From the NCBI GenBank assembly GCA_963978545.1, contig OZ021722.1, positions 2,108,001-2,172,000 of the forward strand: a stretch of DNA of 64,000 nucleotides, read 5' to 3'. Within the stretch, counting starts at the first letter, position 1; every line of letters begins with the position of its first letter. Positions 23,398 to 34,404 of the stretch are shown one piece after another. Below the pieces are notes generated by a model. The model was given only the letters and a program-made list of their open reading frames with translations, had not been told where the DNA came from and did not search any database. Origin of the DNA: Linyphia triangularis. Taxonomy: Eukaryota > Arthropoda > Arachnida > Araneae > Linyphiidae. A program made the position numbers and the translations under genes.

Positions 23398-24330
23398 TTT
23401 TACTATCAACTGTCCATACGTTAACATAGGGTAATAAAAGTATTGTTTTTGGTAAAAAAAATATTTTTTCCCTCCGATTTTTTTCCCTTTCATTTCACCA
23501 CGTTTTGGAACATCCTAACTTAAAAAAAGTGGCATAGAAGAAAAATGCCTGCCTGTGCGTACGTGGTCAGCATAAACTCTTGAACGAATTGACCCTACGA
23601 TGTTCAAATTTGGTGTACGGGTTAGTGGGGGCCATGGGACCAGTCATTAAGGTTTTCGTCAAAATTGCGTATTATGTTGTTGCCTTTAGAAGACATGAAA
23701 AAAATCAAGTTTTTCAGTAATTGCTTAAGAACGGTTCTAATGATTTGGATCAAAATTTCTGTGGCAATGTCTCATAAGGTGTTTTAAGCAACCCACCTCC
23801 AGAGTTCCCTTAAAATGCTATAAACGCATAAAAAGTTGAAAAACTAATGCTTTTAACACGGAGTACTCTTTCCTTGAGTAACGCCCATCAACGACGGTTT
23901 CTTCTCTGTTACACTTACGCCGACCAAACGGTATAGTGGTTAGCGTGCTGACTGTTAGACCGCGAGGTTGCGGGTTCCGAGTCCCGTGTTAGGCATGGGT
24001 GTTTGTAAGTGTATGTTGGCTTGTTTAATGACGAATATTTCGGCGCATTATAGCCCTCGTATTGCTGACGGCACCAGATAATCTGAATACAACAATCTGT
24101 TACACTTACGGGAAAGAATAATGTAACAATTATCGGCAAACGTGTATCGCAGATATTGCGATTTTAGCGTTTTTTTTTTTTTTAATAAAAGGCCCATACA
24201 ATATTTATTGTAAGAAATAAAATAGCCCAACTTTTTTTTCTAAATGAATGATGAAAATATAAATATGGTAAATAACACCAATCCATAATATCAATATAAT
24301 GGAATGTTGAGCGATATTCACACTCCTAGT
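23398..24330 (-). mobile_element. family C repeat, copy 6, with nested SINE-1
   Basis: Begins TTTTACTATCAACTGTCCAT and ends ATTCACACTCCTAG. Includes GACCCTACGATGTTCAAATT and GGGGCCATGGGACC. A SINE-1 (23920-24095) splits it within CTGTTACACTTACG. Confidence 0.65.
23920..24095 (+). mobile_element. SINE-1 copy 2, 15-bp TSD
   Basis: Same head and body as the 19740 copy, with anticodon-region change GTGCTGACTGTTAGACC. Flanking direct repeat TCTGTTACACTTACG (23905-23919, 24096-24110) lies inside family C, so this insertion is younger than that copy. Confidence 0.9.
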
Positions 24331-24468
24331 TTGTTTCCCGAATTACTTCTTCAAGAGATTTATCTCAATGATCTTGACTAGTGTTCGAAGAGGCAACAAT
24401 TTTGATGCTTTTTGTAGAATTTTTTTATTTTTTATTTGATTGCTGACCATTTGTCCACTTTACATCTA

Positions 24469-25080
24469 GACTAATATGCAACTGCGAATTTTGGTAACCT
24501 CATCGAACATCATTCTGAATTTCTTAAAGTATGTAGAAAAACGTTAGTAGATCGGGAATACACTGGTCTGCTGCGGGGCAAAAATGGCTAAAACTCTTAA
24601 AAAATCGACTCTGAATGAGTTGAACTAAATTCGATTGCCAAATAAGTCGTAACTTACCAAAAAAAAGGAACATCTTTTGTCTATCCTAGCGAAATCTTTC
24701 ATCTTTTAAAAAGTCTGCCAAGTCGGACGTTAATATTACATCATCAGTGACGTAACATTAAAAGCCAACTTGGCTCACTTTTAAAAGCTGGAAATATTTT
24801 CCGGTAGAGAATAATTATCGTCTGCATTCTTCCTTTTTGAAATTTTAAAGCGAGTGGGTTACTACGTAAAAAAAAAGGATGCTCATTTTTTGGCAAGTTA
24901 TGACACATTTGCCAATCTGAGTTAGTTCAATTTATTCAAAGTCGATTTTTTAATAGTTTCGTCCAATTTTACCCCGGCAGACTAGTGGATTCATGATCTA
25001 TTAACATTTCTCTGCATTTTATAAAAAAAAATTCAGAATGATCGATGAGGTACCTCAACTTGCAGTCGCCTCTCGGACTA
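24469..25080. mobile_element. family E long palindrome, copy a
   Basis: The two halves are inverted copies of each other: the left has CATCGAACATCATTCTGAATT and GAATGAGTTGAACTAAATTC; the right has the complements, ending TGCAGTCGCCTCTCGGACT. The centre is an interrupted palindrome around CATCAGTGACGTAA between two CCAA(C/T)TTGGC-type blocks. No coding sequence; a foldback-type element whose superfamily I cannot tell. Confidence 0.7.
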
Positions 25081-26015
25081 ATAATCTTTTTACTCTTCGT
25101 ACGCTTGCTTGACTTTTTAAATGTGTTTTGGCCTGGAAGCATCTAGCAAACTCAATCGTGCCCTCAAGCCAATCTTATTTCATTTTGACAAAAACTTACT
25201 CTTTGTGTTGAACAGTTGACCATTTACGTTCCATTTCAGATTTATGTTTCGGAAAACCAGTCTTATTTCAGTTTTCTCTTAACTTACTGAGATCCAGCAA
25301 ATTCTTTTTAACAAAATTAAATTATTGAATAATATAATATTTTTTTTTTTTTTTTTTTTTGCTGTCCCACATTAAGGCAAATATGCATTTTCTTTTCAGG
25401 AAATTGATTTGTGAAGACGCTGAAATTAATTAAAAAAAATAATAAAATAAACACTGAAGCTAGGCAAATTGAAATTTTGATTATAATTTTTTTTTTTTTT
25501 TAAATTTCCAATTCGTATGTTTCCGGAAAAATGTGGAGCAGCGTTGCCTTGTTTCGTTTCGTTAAAGGATATATTTATGTATTCACATAAAAATGAGCAT
25601 TTTGAAAATGCTGGAAAATCTTTCGGCTTTTTCTAAAACATTAAAAAACTCATTGAAGACAGCGTAATAATATCTATTTAAATATTTTATTTATTTATTG
25701 CAATTTCCATTTCTTCGGTTTAGAAGATTCCATGACAAAACACTTTGGTCAAAGTTTTTGTTAAAGTTTGTCTGAATTAGGATATTTCATCTTTAAAATT
25801 AACACTTGAAGTCAATGTTCAAAACAAAAATAATAATGCAAGAAATACCAAAACGTTTATCTCCGAAATCACCATTTTTATTATTATTTATTTATTTATT
25901 TTTGTAAAGTTCATATAAATTATTATCGCAAAAGAAATATATCGCGAAACTGGTCATTTGACTGAATGATGAGAATCCGGTTAAAAACAGTGTTATTCAA
26001 AGTTGTCCGATGTTT
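25081..26015. other. A+T-rich DNA, no gene seen
   Basis: Poly(T) at about 25341-25361 and 25491-25501. No supported gene or element. Confidence 0.5.
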
Positions 26016-26031
26016 CCTAGGATTTTTAGGT

Positions 26032-26196
26032 AGAGTGGTTAGCGTGCTGGCTTCTAGACCGCGAGGTTGCGGGTTCCGAGTCCCGTGTTAGGCATGGGTG
26101 TTTGTAAATGTGTGTTGGCTTGTCTAATGACGAATGTTTCGGCGCATTATAGCCCATCTTGTTGCTGACGGCGCCAGATAATCTGAATACAACCAA
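26032..26196 (+). mobile_element. SINE-1 copy 3, 5'-truncated, 16-bp TSD
   Basis: Starts at AGAGTGGTTAGCG and so lacks the first ~15 bases of the family, yet is flanked by the perfect direct repeat CCTAGGATTTTTAGGT (26016-26031, 26197-26212). The truncation therefore occurred during insertion (incomplete reverse transcription), not by later deletion. Confidence 0.9.
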
Positions 26197-26212
26197 CCTA
26201 GGATTTTTAGGT

Positions 26213-26530
26213 CTGAAACTTGGCAGTTAGATTTGATGTCGATGACAATGCATTCTATCAAATTCTGGGCCTGGAAAAATATTTTTTAAAATAAATAATA
26301 AAATTGTTTTAATCAGAATAAATAAAAAATATTTGAATGCGAGTGCATTAATTCACGTTCATTTTTAATAAATACATTTTGAAACGTAGTTTGCCGTAGA
26401 TTGAAATGTTTTTGATATTTAAAATTAGATTAAGCTAAGCACACGCTGCTTACAGAATCGGCGCTCTGTTAATGAATATAAAAATTTGCAATGCATATAA
26501 AGGATTTATATTAAAAACTTTGTTTTTATA
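26213..26530 (+). mobile_element. family F repeat, copy
   Basis: Carries CTGAAACTTGGCAGTTAGAT, GACAATGCATTCTATCAAAT and the end block GCAATGCATATAAAGGATTT plus AAAAACTTTGTTTTTA. The SINE at 26032 lies at its left edge. Confidence 0.5.
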
Positions 26531-26641
26531 TGTTCTGTTTTTTTTATTTATTTATTTGAGTAGTGGGGGGGGGGGGGGAGGGAAGCAGTGATCGTTGTCT
26601 GCAATGTCCTCTTTCTTTTATCGTGTTTTATCTATGCACAG

Positions 26642-27191
26642 TAGAGGTTGGAAACATCGATCAAAATAAATATCGATACTATATCGTTGCACAGGAAAAA
26701 ATATCGATACATGATTTTTTTTTTAATTTGATTTTCAATTTTGCCAGAAGCAAAGTTTTTCGGGGCAAAATTTTTCGGGGATTTCTACTTTTCATGATTG
26801 CTTTTTTGTTAAGGTGACTACTTTTTCCTTTTTCAACTGAAATGGATCTATTACAGAAAAAAAAAGTTGTATTTTCGCTTAATTGGTGCAAGTGATTTTA
26901 AGGAAAATTTAGATAATTTTCAATAGCTTTTAAGTGTATGGCAAAATATTGAATATTGGTGACATTTTAACTGTCTCGCAGCCAAGTTCAAACTTTAAGT
27001 TTTGAAGTTTTTGAAAAGGGAATAAAGGAAATCGAAAAAAACACATGGAACTACCAAACGCTCATCAAAAAACTAAAAAATGTTTGAAAATATCGATACA
27101 TCTGTAACTTTTATCGATATTTTTAATATCGATATTTTATTAAAGGAATATCGATAAAAATATCGTCGTATCGATATATCGCCGACCTCTA
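26642..27191. mobile_element. hAT-like element rich in TATCGATA, 8-bp TSD
   Basis: Inverted ends TAGAGGTTGG / CCGACCTCTA, flanked by a perfect 8-bp duplication ATGCACAG (26634-26641, 27192-27199), the length typical of hAT. It carries seven TATCGATA octamers (starts 26671, 26702, 27091, 27112, 27127, 27149, 27169), clustered toward both ends. Frames at 26563-26891 are spurious. No transposase: non-autonomous. Confidence 0.8.
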
Positions 27192-27199
27192 ATGCACAG

Positions 27200-27596
27200 T
27201 AAAATATTTTGTGCAACCAGATTTATTAACTTTTAGAAAAGTGTCATACAAATAATAAGAAAGGCAGTCTAAGTATTTCAGCACATGCATCTGGAACATT
27301 GCTTTTCGTCCCTTTGTTCTTGCATGTTCCCCTTTCGGAGCCCATAGAATCTGTTTGTTGCGCAAAGGAAGATTAATTGAGCGTTATAATAGACTCGTTA
27401 CTTTTTATGTTAAACGCACTTAAAATTTATTGTCGAATGGAGTTTCATTTGATATCATTGTAGAGCATTTCGTTGCATAATAGAGAAGTTCTTTAAGTTG
27501 TGCAAGGATTCCATGTTATGGCGTAATCAGTGGCCAATACATCAATTGATAAAGGAACTTCCTCGGTTGACCTATCTTGTCGCAATTGATGCAATG
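27200..27596. other. no gene seen
   Basis: No supported gene, repeat or RNA. Confidence 0.45.
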
Positions 27597-27956
27597 GACT
27601 GAGAGGCGACTCCCAAGTTTAAGATATCGAACATCAATCTGAATTTCAGAAAGTAGAGAAGTCTTAGTAGATAATGTATATACATTGGTTCGCCTGGCCA
27701 AAAATGGGTGAAACTGGACAAAAATTGATTTTGAATGATTTGAACTAAATTCTATTGCCAAAATGTGTCATAACTTGCCAAATAATGAGCATTCTTTTTT
27801 ATGTGGTGACCCGCTATTCTTCAATTTTCAATTAAGAAGGCTGCAGACGATATGTCTTCGTTGGCGAAAATATATTCGCATCTTCTAAAAACGAGCCAAC
27901 TTGCCTCATTTTTAAAAAATACAAAGTAAGACATCGCCACAGATCCAAACCCTCTT
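27597..27956. mobile_element. family E, left half (copy b)
   Basis: Left arm and centre only: GAGAGGCGACTCCCAAG, CGAACATCAATCTGAATTTC, GAATGATTTGAACTAAATTC. It stops where the complete copy c begins; the missing right half appears to be copy d on the far side. Confidence 0.65.
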
Positions 27957-28617
27957 AATCCGAGAGGCGACTTCAGTTTTTGGACACCATCGAACATCAT
28001 TCTGAACTTTTTATAGAAATTGGAGAAAGTGAGTAGATTAGGAATCCACTGGTCTGCCGTGGCAAAACTGGACGAAACTGATCAATAATCGACTTGGAAT
28101 GAGTTGAACTAAAATCCGATTGCCAAATTTGTCATAACTTGCCAAAAATAGAACAAACCTATTCGTCTGGCAACCCACTTCATTTTGAGTTTCAATAAGA
28201 AAAAGCGCAAACGATTTCTGATCTTTGGCTCGGAAAAATTGTATCTTTTAAAAGTAAGCCAAATTGGCGACATCAGTTACGTCATCAGTGACGTAATATT
28301 TTTTGCCAAATTGGCTCCCTTTTAATAGATGCAAGTGGACCGTCGCCAGATATCTGAATCGTCTGCAATCTTATTAATTGAAAATTAAAGACTGAGGGTT
28401 AACAAATAAAAAAAAAAATGCTCATTATTTGCCAAGTTATGGCGTATTTGGCAATTGGATTTAGTTCAACTTATTAAAAGTCGATTTTTGACCAGTTTGG
28501 GCCATTTTTGCCACTGCAGACCAGTGGATTCGTAATCTACTCACTTTTCTCCAATTTCTATAAAAAATTCAGAATGATGTTCGATGGGGTCCAAAAATTG
28601 CAGTCGCCTCTCAGTCT
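27957..28617. mobile_element. family E complete palindrome (copy c), nested in another
   Basis: Both arms: CCGAGAGGCGACTTCAG at the left and TGCAGTCGCCTCTCAG at the right, about 660 bp, with a symmetrical centre TTACGTCATCAGTGACGTAA. Flanked by the left (b) and right (d) halves of a second family member, so it inserted into that older copy. Confidence 0.75.
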
Positions 28618-28840
28618 ATCTGCAACCTTTCTCACTGAAAATTAAAGAGCGATAGGTTACCACATAACAAAGAATGTCCGGCAAGTTATGTCATATTTGC
28701 GAATCGGACTTAGTTCAACTGATTCGAAGTCGATTTTTGATCAGTTTCGGCCATTTTTGCCTCGGAATGATTCATGATATAAGAAATTCGGAATGATTTT
28801 CGATGGAGTATCTAAAGTTGCAATCACCTCTCGGACTTGG
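28618..28840. mobile_element. family E, right half (copy d)
   Basis: Continues where copy b stopped: TCTGCAACCTTTCTCACTG, GGACTTAGTTCAACTGATTC, ending CAATCACCTCTCGGACTT. More diverged than copy c, as expected for the older host copy. Confidence 0.65.
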
Positions 28841-29210
28841 AATGATCAAGGATAACTAGTGTTGATTTTTCGAAGGTTTGACTGGTAATTGGAATATTTT
28901 TTAGGACTTCGGACAACTGTCGTGCAAACATGTTTTGTTAATTACGTTGGATCTTGTTACGCTGAATATTAACTTTTTAATTCATACTTATAAAATAAGG
29001 AGTGTGAGAAATTAAACTACGGATTTTCCCATCAGGATAAGCCTCAAATTTATAAATGCATAATCTAATATAATTGTTCAAATACCAAAATTTTACTGTA
29101 TGAGAGTTAGCGAGTAAGTAGAAGCAATTAAAAAAAAAAAAAAAAAAATGAATGTCGAAGCAAATCACTAATCGCCAATTTTTATGTTCATTAATAAAGC
29201 GCCGTTTCTG
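28841..29210. other. no gene seen
   Basis: A+T-rich; poly(A) around 29129-29147. Confidence 0.45.
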
Positions 29211-29620
29211 TTGTCAGCGTGTGCTTGGTGTTGGCATCTAATTTTAAATATTAATAAACATCTCTATGGGCAAAATATGCGGTAAACTATTCAAAATTTA
29301 TTCATTAAAAATAAATTTGAATTCATACACTCGCATCCAAATATCTTTTATTTTGTTTGATTAAAACAATTTTATTATTTATTAGAAAAAAAATTGGCAA
29401 CGGGAAATAATTTCTTGAATGGTCGGTTAAATACTATTTTAGCGCCATTGGATGATGGCAAGTTGGTTTATTACTATTCCATAAAAACGATCTTTTAGTG
29501 GGCAGTGGCTGCCCCAAAATTTGATAGAATGTATTGTTATCGATATCGAACCTATCTGCCAAGTTTCTGTCCGATTGGTTGATGGAAAGGGGATTAACTG
29601 AAAGATTATGTCTATGGGGT
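29211..29620 (-). mobile_element. family F repeat, minus strand
   Basis: GATTAAAACAATTTTATTAT, GGTCGGTTAAATACTATTTT, GATGATGGCAAGTTGGTTTA and AAATTTGATAGAATGTATTG, in the same order as at 62060-62375. Confidence 0.5.
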
Positions 29621-30288
29621 TGGAGCAGACTAACTATTTCTTCTTCTATCAGAATTATTTACTTTTTTTTATACCATCATACTAATGTTTTAATTTTTTT
29701 TTCCCAAGAATCCCAATATAAAAAATGAAAAGAAAGTTGTATTTCATGATGTTGGCAGTGAAAACACCAATACGAATTATATTTAATACCATAAAAACGC
29801 TGCAGGTTTGTTTGCAAGTTATCACGTGACAATTTACGACAGCGCCCCTAGCGTTGAATTGACCGTATTGATATAAAAGCGAAGTGACCCGAATAAAAAC
29901 ACGAAAGTAAAATTTTTACGCTCGCGTTTGATGCATCGTAAGAAATGACACAGCCGGCAGCTAAATCGAATAAGACTCGCAATAAATATGCGTTTGTTTA
30001 TGGTCGTACAAAACAAAAAATACAAACCATTCTCTTTTAAAAAGTGGCGTCAAAAAGACAATTGTCTTAGTTTCGTAACACATTTTTAAAATCCCTCATT
30101 ATCTTTTAGAAGAACGAGTTAAAGCTTCTTCCATGAAAATAAATCCTTTTTTTATTTCTTTTGCGCAATCAGAATTTGATTTCGGTGTGTAAATATGTTT
30201 GTGTGTGAGAATTAAATTAAGAATACGGCCTACATTTAAAATTACACGTTTGAACGCCAGTTCCTACAAACATCAAAATTAAAAAGAG
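29621..30288. other. no gene seen
   Basis: Includes a slightly G+C-richer patch near 29830-30000 (ACAGCGCCCCTAGCGTTGAA). Short minus-strand frame only; no domain. Confidence 0.4.
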
Positions 30289-31105
30289 GGGGATGCACCG
30301 ATTTTAACCGAATAACGAATATTCGGGACAAGCCGAATATCTGATGTATTGTCTCTTATAAAACCTGTCTTAATTACTACTTATAATAATAATAATAATA
30401 AAAAAAAAAAAGGATTATATTAAAAAAAAACATAGATGATTGAACCTTCATTGATGAAAATTGTCTCGGAAGCTTACGCAACAAAAATAACTTCTTGTAT
30501 CTTTAAAACTTTGTCGTATATATTTGAGAGACCAAGCACTCACTGAAATTCGTGAGAAAAGAAAAAACAAAAAAATTCCAAAATTGGCTGTGGGTGTGCC
30601 TTATAAGTTTTGACATTTTTAAAATATTGAATGTCCATCAAAAATATTAAAAATTAAGTTATTACTTTGGTGAATATTTATCCAAATTTTGACTAATGTG
30701 AATTTTTTTTTAAAAAAGTAGAAACATTTGTACTTACTTTTCAATGTTGCAAAAAATTCTTTTTCTTATATTATATTGTGTTTGGCAAAAAAAAGTATTA
30801 ACAAGAGGTTTTCAATAATATCTCTATTATATCACATGCTTAGCTTGTTGCAAACTTTATGTGTAAAATACTACCACTCGATAAATACTATTTAGAGCCA
30901 TTCGAGACAATATTTCAAAAATTGATTTTTCACCAAGAAAAATTTCGCAATTTTCTAAAAATTCAAAGTTTCACAATTTTTTTTTTTCAAGGAAAATAAA
31001 ATTCTATTTCTATGGGATGGTATTCCGCAATAATAATAAACTGGCAATAAAAGAAAAAAAAAAGTGTTTGGCCGCCGAATACACCGCCAAATCGAATATC
31101 CTCCT
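30289..31105. mobile_element. possible decayed hAT-like element
   Basis: The left edge GGATGCACCGATTTTAACCG with CGAATATTCGG, and a right part GGCCGCCGAATACACC...CGAATATCCTCC, look like decayed inverted ends of the GGTGCACCGAT...CGAATATTCGG type seen in some hAT elements. No target duplication found. The interior is A+T-rich, without coding sequence. Confidence 0.3.
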
Positions 31106-31572
31106 GAGACCCACAAATGTTTGAAACATGATTTAAAGCTAATTTTTATGTATATTATTCTTTTGGGTCTATGTAACGTACTTTTAAAGTTATTGGGTTT
31201 CAACTATTAAGATGGTACAAAACTATCTCCTTAAGCTTGCAAAAATTCTGAAATTTAACTGCTCAGATGTGAAATTTAATCATGAAAGGCTGCAAAAGAA
31301 TTTCCTCAGGATGTGATACATAAAAATACTTAACAGTTAGTGCAAAAAAAAAAAAAATATTACCTACCCTGGCCCCTTGCACAACCAGCCACTAAATTAA
31401 AAAATTTTCTTCGTTAGGGAATATCAATTACATTTTTGAAAAATTAAGGTTTGAACTTTTGCCGCATTGCACCCCATTGCGGCTAGTTCTCCAGCTAAAT
31501 AATCATGTCTACAAAAACCATTAATGAGCGAATCGAGAAATATTATTCTTAATGAGCTTTCTGTGAACTGTT
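31106..31572. other. no gene seen
   Basis: A+T-rich, no supported feature. Confidence 0.45.
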
Positions 31573-31764
31573 TTACTATCTTCCAGCCCAGTGCATTTAG
31601 AAACTACTTTGTTGAATCACCTTAACATTTGGCGAGTATTAGGTACGAAAAATATCACTTCATAAAATGACATCAATTAAAAACTCGAAAATAGCGTCTA
31701 ATATATTTTATTTTATATTTGAAATCCTTACGTAAATGCATGTACAGTGACTCCCAACTGCAAT

Positions 31765-31944
31765 TGGCCGACCAAACGGTATAGTGGTTAACGTGCTAGC
31801 TTCTAGACCGCGAGGTTGCGGGTTCCGAGTCCCGTGTAAGGCATGGGTGTTTGTAAATGTATGTTGGCTTTGTCTAATGACGAATGTTCGGCGCATTATA
31901 GCCCTCGTGTTGCTGACGGCGACAGATAATCTGAATACAACCAA
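31765..31944 (+). mobile_element. SINE-1 copy 4, nested in MITE-B, ~12-bp TSD
   Basis: Full tRNA-like head, with GTGTAAGGC instead of GTGTTAGGC. The direct repeat CCCAACTGCAAT flanks it (31753-31764, 31945-31956); the first bases may be shared with the AACC tail. The following C run (from about 31970) belongs to the host side. Confidence 0.85.
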
Positions 31945-32107
31945 CCCAACTGCAATAGCCTTTTAATTCCCCCCCCCCCCTTCCCCATTTATTATTAACA
32001 GATAGTACATGAAAACAATTTATGTGATTTCATGAAGTGATCTTTTTCGTACCTATTCGCCAAATATGAAGGTTTTATATTGAGTACTTTCTAAATGAAG
32101 TGGACTA

Positions 32108-32351
32108 TACTAAACTCCAACTTAACTTGACATCACTAGACGATAGATCTTCACCGTGATCATAGGCAATTAATCCATTTTAGCGGAGTGAAGACATAAT
32201 TCTCGCCTAACCTTATAGCCTTTTGTTCTCTACAGGGTTTGTGGTTTGGCGAACATTATGCTTTCACGCCGCCAAAATGGATTAAATGCCTATGAGCACT
32301 GTGATGATCTACCGTCTAAGTGATGTGTAGTTAAGTTGAAGTATAGAAGTA
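32108..32351 (+). mobile_element. MITE-A copy 3, nested in the MITE-B right arm
   Basis: TACTAAACTCC start, TA flanks at 32106-32107 and 32352-32353. The right terminus is altered (GAAGTATAGAAGTATAGAAG), leaving its last bases ambiguous. Shares the CTCCAAC and TCTTCACC variants of the other MITE-B-borne copies. Confidence 0.75.
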
Positions 32352-32390
32352 TAGAAGAGTGTAACAAAGCGAGTGTAGGAAATAACTCTC

Positions 32391-32768
32391 ACTAGGACTT
32401 CTTTTTAAACATCAGAAAAATCCCACAAAAAGAGCTCAACGTGCTATTTGACTTGTGCAGAAGCATTGCACTTTGTCTCCGTTGAAAGCAGATTAAGGAA
32501 TTCACATCACGTTTTTTTTTTTTTTCCTTTTTATTTTCTCCATTAGAATGCGGCTAGAATTAACAGAGGCGAGTTATAACGCGTATTAGTATGCCGAGAA
32601 CGTTAATGACGCCATTCCAAAAATGCAGTTTGGGAGATAATCACCTTCGGATCGGTTCTTGTAGATGATTTCAACTTTAACTTTTTTTTAATAATCTAAA
32701 GTTTTCGATTTTTTTTTGTCTCGATGATGCCCGATGATGTTGTTTCTACGTTAAAAACTCTGTTTATG
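32391..32768. other. no gene seen
   Basis: No supported gene; contains a poly(T) run near 32512. Confidence 0.45.
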
Positions 32769-33225
32769 TTTTTACTTTCAATTACCCATATGTGTACGCA
32801 TTTCTCCACGTTTTGGAACATCCTGATTTCAAAAAAGTTATACAGAAAAAATGTCTGTGTGTGAAAACCCACCTCCGAAATTCCCGTAAAAATGTTTTAA
32901 TGGCGTAAAAAGTTGAAAAATTAATGCCTTCAACACAGAATTCTCTTTCCTTCAGCATACCTCATTAACGATCGTTTTATTTTTCTTCCCTCAGTTTCGC
33001 TTATAATGAGGGATAATATAAGGATTATCGAAAAGTATTACGCCAAATCACCATTTTTCGGAGAGTTTTTTTTTTGACACATTCAAGAATTATCGCTAAA
33101 AATATCGCCAAACTGACCATTTCTTCTAAATGAATGATGAAAATATACAAACAGTAAATGACACCAATCCACGTCAGTATTATAGTGTAATTGAAAGTTG
33201 TGCGATGTTCCACACCCCTAGTAAC
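32769..33225 (-). mobile_element. family C repeat, copy 7, internally deleted
   Basis: Begins TTTTTACTTTCAATTACCC and ends GTAATTGAAAGTTGTGCGAT then TTCCACACCCCTAG. Shorter than other copies: the CCATGG block is missing. Confidence 0.65.
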
Positions 33226-33289
33226 TGTAACTTCACTAACGATCTCCTTAAAATCTTAAATTTGTTTTACAAAATAAAGAAAAAAAGAG

Positions 33290-33480
33290 AGACTTCGTTG
33301 TTGCTCTGTTTAACGCTTGGTCTGCCTAGACAAAAATGGCCGTCACTGTTAGAAAATAGACCGATGAGTTGAACTAAATCTGAGAAGGTGCCGGGTTCGA
33401 ATCCTGGGTTCAAGACAAGGTATCCTGACCTCTCTCTGAATAAGCTTCGCTGATGTGAGATCCAGTCTTACAACGCGCTG
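33290..33480 (+). mobile_element. family E scrap joined to a SINE-2-like tRNA-related block
   Basis: GGTCTGCCTAGACAAAAATG and GATGAGTTGAACTAAATCTG are family E fragments. They run directly into GGTGCCGGGTTCGAATCCTG, a B-box-like tRNA sequence followed by a SINE-2-like body. No flanking repeats, so the joining mechanism is unknown. Confidence 0.4.
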
Positions 33481-33547
33481 ATTGGCTGCACAATAATATG
33501 ACATGTGACGTCTTGAACAGAGGGGTGTGAAGTGAGCCAATTGTGAA

Positions 33548-33790
33548 CACTGATCTCTACGACAACTTCTGGTTTGCTTCTTAGCGGTTTCTGCTCTGCT
33601 AGTAGATGGTGCCATTTGAATACTCCCCCCCATAATGCTTTGAAATAGGTTGCCCATAGTTACAAACAAATTTGAACTAGTTTTGGGGGAAGTTGTTAAG
33701 TATATATCTCTATGGTAATTATTAAGCCTTCTTCAACTTCAAGTCAGTAAGCAAGCCTGGCTTATCCAGAAGTTGTAGTAGAGATCAGTG
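33548..33790. mobile_element. hAT-like MITE with 8-bp TSD
   Basis: Inverted ends CACTGATCTCTACGACAACT / AGTTGTAGTAGAGATCAGTG, flanked by the perfect 8-bp duplication ATTGTGAA (33540-33547, 33791-33798). 243 bp, no coding sequence. A diverged relative lies at 56668-56880. Confidence 0.85.
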
Positions 33791-33798
33791 ATTGTGAA

Positions 33799-34218
33799 TC
33801 GCCAAGTGATTGACTTCATGAAATAGCTCGGTCAAAGCCATATGATTCTTTAAAACGCTTATAGTAACAGTGGCTAGAAAAGTGAAGTATTTAGTTAAAA
33901 ATAAAATTTAAAAGCTCTTTTTTTTTTATTATCAACATATATATTTAAGTATATTACAAAACTATGTGTCGAGGTTATTAATATTACCATATAAATTGTT
34001 ATTTTCTCGGAACTATATCTCTTACGCTGAAGGATCCACCCTACAATGTACTCAGGTGAGATCAGGAAAAGTTGTCTTGAGGTATAATAGGAATTATGTG
34101 ACGACCCCCCCCCCCCCGTCCAACAACCTCCCTATTTCTCAAACACCCCTAAAAACAAACCCGCTTGGTACAGCTATGTACCTTACAGTAGTATGGAATG
34201 AAAATACCCCCCCCCCCG
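33799..34218. other. no gene seen; C tracts
   Basis: Two C runs (about 34105-34117 and 34207-34217). The frame at 33966-34235 is broken-complexity sequence across them, not a gene. Confidence 0.45.
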
Positions 34219-34391
34219 CCGACCAAACGGCATAGTGGTTAGCGTGCTGGCTTCTAGACCGCGAGGTTGCGGGTTCCGAGTCCCGTGTTAGGCATGGGTG
34301 TTTGTAAATGTATGTTGGCTTGTCTAATGACGAATGTTTCAGCGCATTATAGCCCTCGTGTTGCTGACGGCGCTAGATAATCTGAATACAA
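34219..34391 (+). mobile_element. SINE-1 copy 5, flanked by C runs
   Basis: Full head and body; A-box region CATAGTGGTTAGCG. Both sides are poly(C) (upstream ACCCC..., downstream ACCCC...), so the target duplication is probably the C tract itself. Confidence 0.85.
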
Positions 34392-34404
34392 CCCCCCCCC
34401 CCCA

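Larger units (their letters stand above)
31573..32390 (+). mobile_element. MITE-B copy 4 with nested SINE-1 and MITE-A
   Basis: Left arm CTTCCAGCCCAGTGCATTTA; right arm interrupted at GTGGAC-TA-GAAGAGTGTAAC by MITE-A. The central part is split by a SINE-1 within CAACTGCAAT. Two independent later insertions into one host copy are readable. Confidence 0.8.

Noticed and set aside
31708..31966. Opposing frames over the SINE at 31.8 kb (and similar ones at 23.9, 53.2, 53.7 and 61.9 kb)
   Set aside because: Both strands of SINE-1 happen to be open; identical peptides at each copy come from the repeat.
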